Assembly: GCF_000196235.1 (NCBI RefSeq)
Contig: NC_008541.1
Span: forward strand, 558,001-622,000
DNA length: 64,000 bases
Reading direction: 5' to 3'
Origin: Arthrobacter sp. FB24
Lineage (GTDB): Bacteria; Actinomycetota; Actinomycetes; Actinomycetales; Micrococcaceae
Shown here: piece after piece, positions 60,831-64,000 of the stretch
Layout of the letters: the number at the start of each line of letters is the position of its first letter
How positions within the stretch are numbered: the first letter of the stretch is position 1
Position numbers and translations under genes: made by a program
Notes under the pieces: generated by a model
The model's input: only the letters and a program-made list of their open reading frames with translations
Told to the model about the DNA's origin: nothing
The model's database searches: none

Positions 60831-61936
60831 GCGTTGACCTCCTGGTCTGCGGTGGAGCCGGCGGCACTGCCAGCATCAACCCGACCTGTATCTACTCGGC
60901 CTGCGGCCGCGTCGGCGATGGCCAGTGCGAACTCGAGGTCATGGATCAGCGTCTCGGCCGACGGGGGCTGGCCTGCGCCGCGGGCCAGTTCGGCCAGCTT
61001 GCGCCACTCGCCCTCGTAGCCGTTGTGGCCGAAGGGGCCCAGGACAGTGGTACGCCCGACCGTCCGGATCCGGGCGGTTGCCGAGCCGGCGTGGACGTAG
61101 GACGGCGTGAAGTCGATTTCCAGGGCGGCGTCGTCGCCGATGGCCTCAAATGTCCAGGACGGCTCCCAGGTTCCGTTCATTGCTGCCCGGAGTTCAATGG
61201 TGACGTTTCCGGCCCGCAGGGAGATGACATAGCCGAAGGGACTGAGGGTTTCGGCGTGGAGGACCTCCACCGCCGCAAAATCGGGGGTGAAACGGCGGAC
61301 CAGGGGAAGGTCGTGGATTGCAAGGCCCATCACGCCCCCGGTGAGCATGGCTTTGATGGCCTCCGGACCGGTTGAGTCATTGCCTGGCGCGGGAATGCGG
61401 CCCACGATCTCCGTGGCGAAGTCCTCGAATCGAGGGTTCGGCGGAAGGACGATGGAGGACCGGACGGTGTGGACCTGCTCCGGCAGTTCGCCCCAGGCGT
61501 CTTCCGCTGCCAGCCAACCCGGATCGAAGGTGTGCATGGCGCCCACGATGATGGGGACGCCGGTTTCGGCTGAAACGGCGGCGATGCGGGCCGCCTCTTC
61601 TCCGGTCATGGCGAACGGCTTCTCGCACAGCACGGCCTTCTTGCCGGCCCGGCAGCTGGCGATCACTTGCGTTGCGTGGAACTGGTGCGGACTGCAGATG
61701 GCCACAATGTCCACTGCGGGGTCCGCGAGGAGCTCTTCCATGCTGGTGCTGAACTTCGCACCAACCCTTCCGGCCACGGCTTCCGCCACAGCGGGGTCGA
61801 CGTCCATGATGTGGCGGACATCAAGGATGTCCCCCAGCCGTGCGAGCGAAGGAAGGTGGATCGCCTGGGTCACAGGTCCGGCGCCCAGAATGCCGACGCC
61901 GAGGAGGGCCGGTGATGCCTGTGCTTGGCTCGACAA
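60827..61936 (-). CDS. Gfo/Idh/MocA-family dehydrogenase D, 369 aa
   Basis: First gene of the carbohydrate operon. GVGILGAGPVTQAIHLPSLA is the dinucleotide fold, DIVAICSPHQFHATQVIASCRAGKKAVLCEKPFA (about 74-107) carries the E-K-P lysine, and GVMGLAIHDLPLVRRF holds the catalytic-region His. TTG 61936 lies eight bases behind AGAGGT. It shares a divergent promoter region with the ROK regulator, where a palindrome at 62030-62055 could control both. It is paired with the unrecognised gene at 60021 through an ATGA overlap. Confidence 0.88.
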   Translation of the reverse strand: MSSQAQASPALLGVGILGAGPVTQAIHLPSLARLGDILDVRHIMDVDPAVAEAVAGRVGAKFSTSMEELLADPAVDIVAICSPHQFHATQVIASCRAGKKAVLCEKPFAMTGEEAARIAAVSAETGVPIIVGAMHTFDPGWLAAEDAWGELPEQVHTVRSSIVLPPNPRFEDFATEIVGRIPAPGNDSTGPEAIKAMLTGGVMGLAIHDLPLVRRFTPDFAAVEVLHAETLSPFGYVISLRAGNVTIELRAAMNGTWEPSWTFEAIGDDAALEIDFTPSYVHAGSATARIRTVGRTTVLGPFGHNGYEGEWRKLAELARGAGQPPSAETLIHDLEFALAIADAAAGRVDTGRVDAGSAAGSTADQEVNA

Positions 61937-62029
61937 GTTGCTTACCTCTTTGTACTAGCTGGAGCGTTATGACCCGGAGTTCGGCGATGCCTCGTCTCAG
62001 TGACACCGCTCACACATCAAGCTAGAACG

Positions 62030-62055
62030 ACTTTTGCCGATGGTCAAGCAAAAGT
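62030..62055. promoter_or_regulatory. Inverted repeat, probable ROK operator
   Basis: ACTTTTGC (62030-62037) and GCAAAAGT (62048-62055) are perfect complements ten bases apart. They lie between the divergent carbohydrate operon and ROK gene. T-run/A-run dyads of this kind are typical for NagC/XylR-type ROK repressors. A further AAAAGT copy follows at 62058-62063. Confidence 0.6.
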
Positions 62056-62120
62056 TGAAAAGTAATCGGCGATCTTTCGGTGGCGTGACATGCATAAGGC
62101 CTTCGTGCTATCTATGATTC

Positions 62121-63353
62121 ATGAGTCCAACGTCCGGAAAAGAGACCGGCATCGACGCCGGAACCGATGCCGCGCCTGATGGTGCGGGGAGCCTTTCCCG
62201 GGCCGGCGACCTCTTCCAGCTGCTCCGCGACGGCAAGGCCCGCACCAGGGCCGAACTGGCCCTGACGACTGGCCTGGCACGGTCCACGGTGGCCGCCCGC
62301 ATCGACGCGCTCATCTCCTCCGGACTGGTGGGCCCGGCCGGTGAGGCCAGTTCCAGCGGCGGCAGGCCGCCGTCGCGCTTTGCCTTCAACCCCGCCGCCC
62401 GCTCTGTCCTGGCAGTCGACGTCGGCGCCACGCACGTGATCGTTGCCGTCACCGACCTTGGCGGCAACGTCCTTGCCGAACGGCGCCTGGCCCAGGACGT
62501 TGCCGACGGTCCGGAAGCGGTACTGGGCCGTGTGGTCGAGGAAGGAAAAACACTCCTCAGTGAGGCAGGCCGGACAGCCGCGGACCTCGCCGGCATCGGG
62601 ATCGGGCTGCCCGGCCCGGTGGAGCATGCCACCGGCATGCCGGTTAAGCCGCCCATCATGCCCGGCTGGGACGGGTTCGACGTGGTGCGTTACGTTCGGC
62701 GCTCGCTGCCGGTCCCCGTGCTGGTGGACAACGACGTCAACATCATGGCGCTCGGCGAACGCACGGCGTACTGGCCCGAACACGACAACTTCCTTTTCAT
62801 CAAGGTGGCCACCGGCATCGGTGCAGGAATCATCAGCAGCGGCGAACTCCAGCGCGGCGCCAACGGAACGGCCGGGGACCTGGGCCATGTAAGGGTCCCG
62901 CGCGGGGACGAAGTCCTTTGCCGCTGCGGCAACTACGGCTGCCTCGAGGCACTGGCTTCGGGCCCCGCCGTCGCCCGCGAACTGGCCCGCCATGGGCTTC
63001 CGGCCGAGAAGGGAAGCGATGTGCTGCGACTCGTTGCCGAGGGAAACCTGCAGGCCATCCAGGCGCTCCGCCAGGCCGGCCGGGACGTCGGGGACGTACT
63101 GGCTACGGTGGTCAACCTGCTGAATCCGTCGGTGATCGTGATCGGCGGCAGCCTCGGCCAGGCGGGCGAGCACCTGATGGCGGGAGTGCGCGAAGTGGTT
63201 TACCGGCGGTCGCTGCCGCTGGCCACGTCACATCTTCGGATAGCCCTTTCGATGGCCGGGGACCAGGCCGCGATCCTTGGCGCCAGCCAGATGGTCACGC
63301 AACACGTGTTATCTCCTGCCGTGATAGAAGCCACCCTGCAGGCAACGGGATAA
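62121..63353 (+). CDS. ROK family transcriptional regulator, 410 aa
   Basis: Sugar-responsive repressor. The N-terminal winged helix is about 25-90 (LFQLLRDGKARTRAELALTTGLARSTVAARIDALISSGLV). The ROK domain starts AVDVGATHVIVAV (D-x-G-x-T), with VLVDNDVNIMALGE and the zinc motif CRCGNYGCLEA preceded by GHVRVPRG. Retention of the kinase-like D-N-D and D-x-G-x-T motifs is usual for sugar-sensing repressors. ATG 62121 has no clear ribosome site and may be leaderless. Its divergent position points to control of the carbohydrate operon. Confidence 0.92.
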   Translation: MSPTSGKETGIDAGTDAAPDGAGSLSRAGDLFQLLRDGKARTRAELALTTGLARSTVAARIDALISSGLVGPAGEASSSGGRPPSRFAFNPAARSVLAVDVGATHVIVAVTDLGGNVLAERRLAQDVADGPEAVLGRVVEEGKTLLSEAGRTAADLAGIGIGLPGPVEHATGMPVKPPIMPGWDGFDVVRYVRRSLPVPVLVDNDVNIMALGERTAYWPEHDNFLFIKVATGIGAGIISSGELQRGANGTAGDLGHVRVPRGDEVLCRCGNYGCLEALASGPAVARELARHGLPAEKGSDVLRLVAEGNLQAIQALRQAGRDVGDVLATVVNLLNPSVIVIGGSLGQAGEHLMAGVREVVYRRSLPLATSHLRIALSMAGDQAAILGASQMVTQHVLSPAVIEATLQATG

Positions 63354-63392
63354 CGTCCGTCATGTTGCCGCGGGCATGATAGCAATGATCTG

Positions 63393-63440
63393 ATGACACG
63401 GATTCCCAGCTCCCTCACCAAACCGCAGCCCGCCTCATGA
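63393..63440 (+). CDS. Possible 15-residue leader peptide coupled to MFS gene
   Basis: ATG 63393 opens a mini-ORF (MTRIPSSLTKPQPAS) whose TGA overlaps the ATG of the transporter as ATGA. The transporter has no ribosome site of its own and no earlier start because its frame closes at 63386-63388. Translational coupling through this peptide is therefore plausible. It is not preceded by a strong ribosome site either. Confidence 0.35.
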   Translation: MTRIPSSLTKPQPAS

Positions 63441-64000
63441 CGGCGAACATCCTCGCCAGGGTCCCGCGCGGCTGGATCCTGCTGGCCAGCATCGGACTCA
63501 TCGCGCTGAACATGCGCGGCCCGTTCGTGGCTGTGGCCCCGGTGGTTGGCCCGATGCAGCAGGACCTTGGGTTCTCACCCGTGGAACTGGGGCTGCTGAC
63601 CGGCATTCCGGTGCTGTGCTTCTCGCTGGCGGCGCCGCTCGCGTCGTTTGCGGGCCGAAAATTCGGGGCGGAATTTGCCATCATGCTCACGCTGCTGGGC
63701 GTGCTGGCCGGCGTCATTGTCCGCTCGGCCGGAAACGGCGGCCTGGTGCTGTTCGGAACCGCGATCATCGGCGTGGCCATCACCATCGGCAACATCGCCG
63801 TTCCGCTGATCATCAGGCGGGATTTTTCGCCCCACCGGCAGGGGACCGCCATGGGCATTTACACCGCGGCCCTGAACATCGGGTCCTTCCTCACGTCGGT
63901 GGTCACCGCGCCCCTGGCCGAGGTGGCCGGCTGGCGGCTCGCGCTGGCAGCCAGCGGGCTCTTCGCCGTGGCCGCCACAGTCTTCTGGGTGATGGCGGTG
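63437..64000 (+). CDS. MFS transporter (CynX/NimT-like), truncated by window end
   Basis: The first 188 residues show six hydrophobic segments. The start GWILLASIGLIALNMRGPFVAVAPVVGPMQQDLGFS (about 12-47) is typical of the cyanate / 2-nitroimidazole transporter branch (CynX/NimT), with LGLLTGIPVLCFSLAAPLA next and RDFSPHRQGTAMGIYTAALNIGS in the loop before helix five. The gene runs past base 64000, so its C-terminal half is not visible. The substrate is unknown. It lies 83 bases after the ROK regulator and may be read with it. Confidence 0.87.
   Translation, partial: MTANILARVPRGWILLASIGLIALNMRGPFVAVAPVVGPMQQDLGFSPVELGLLTGIPVLCFSLAAPLASFAGRKFGAEFAIMLTLLGVLAGVIVRSAGNGGLVLFGTAIIGVAITIGNIAVPLIIRRDFSPHRQGTAMGIYTAALNIGSFLTSVVTAPLAEVAGWRLALAASGLFAVAATVFWVMAV

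Overview
The window looks like chromosome of a high-GC actinobacterium of the family Micrococcaceae, most likely Arthrobacter or Pseudarthrobacter. The basis is the base composition, frequent GTG/TTG starts with purine-rich ribosome sites, actinobacterial gene neighbourhoods (purS-purQ-purL, a small SRP RNA beside dnaX, dnaX-recR-lysC), a 6C RNA and the many actinobacterial protein families. No insertion sequence, prophage, integrase or CRISPR array was seen.

Layout. 1-6.5 kb: a truncated gene, a small hypothetical, an Hpt-like protein without the phospho-histidine, a PadR / ABC ATPase / FtsX-permease operon with a palindromic operator, a 6C RNA, and an ECF sigma gene coupled to a membrane protein. 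6.5-12.4 kb: a sulfur/acetate operon (acs, sfnG, metY, CoA-binding protein) behind a SAM-I riboswitch, with a second CoA-binding protein diverging. 12.5-18.2 kb: small conserved genes, then convergent purS-purQ-purL. 18.4-30.5 kb: secreted hydrolases. These are a sialidase and two large subtilisin-like proteases. Between the proteases lies an opposite-strand operon with a subtilisin-inhibitor (SSI-type) lipoprotein, a conserved protein often called 3-methyladenine glycosylase, and a second SSI-like protein without a signal peptide. 30.5-39 kb: a MarR regulator, two tiny paralogues, lysC, recR, dnaX, SRP RNA and tRNA-Ser(GGA). 39-50.5 kb: mixed housekeeping and surface genes (MpaB-like oxygenase, M23 peptidase, peroxidase, formaldehyde dehydrogenase, phosphoesterase, a Stealth sugar-phosphate transferase that probably starts at ATT, HAD phosphatase, LytR_C protein, TetR, DsbA-like, GNAT). 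50.5-62 kb: one long minus-strand carbohydrate operon with a divergent ROK regulator. 63.4 kb to the end: a truncated MFS transporter behind a mini-ORF.

Two sets of genes appear to work as systems. (1) The carbohydrate operon has a lipoprotein-dependent ABC importer without its own ATPase, four Gfo/Idh/MocA dehydrogenases, two TIM-barrel isomerase/epimerase-family proteins, a cytosolic beta-propeller protein and no kinase. That composition matches the known oxidation-elimination-hydration-reduction chemistry for glycosides and anhydrosugars (levoglucosan-type, C-glycoside-type). (2) The protease/inhibitor block puts two SSI-type inhibitors with identical, unusual Gln-Gln reactive-site residues between two paralogous secreted subtilases, which suggests a self-contained protease/anti-protease module. 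Functions given here come from motif reading alone; no database search was run.
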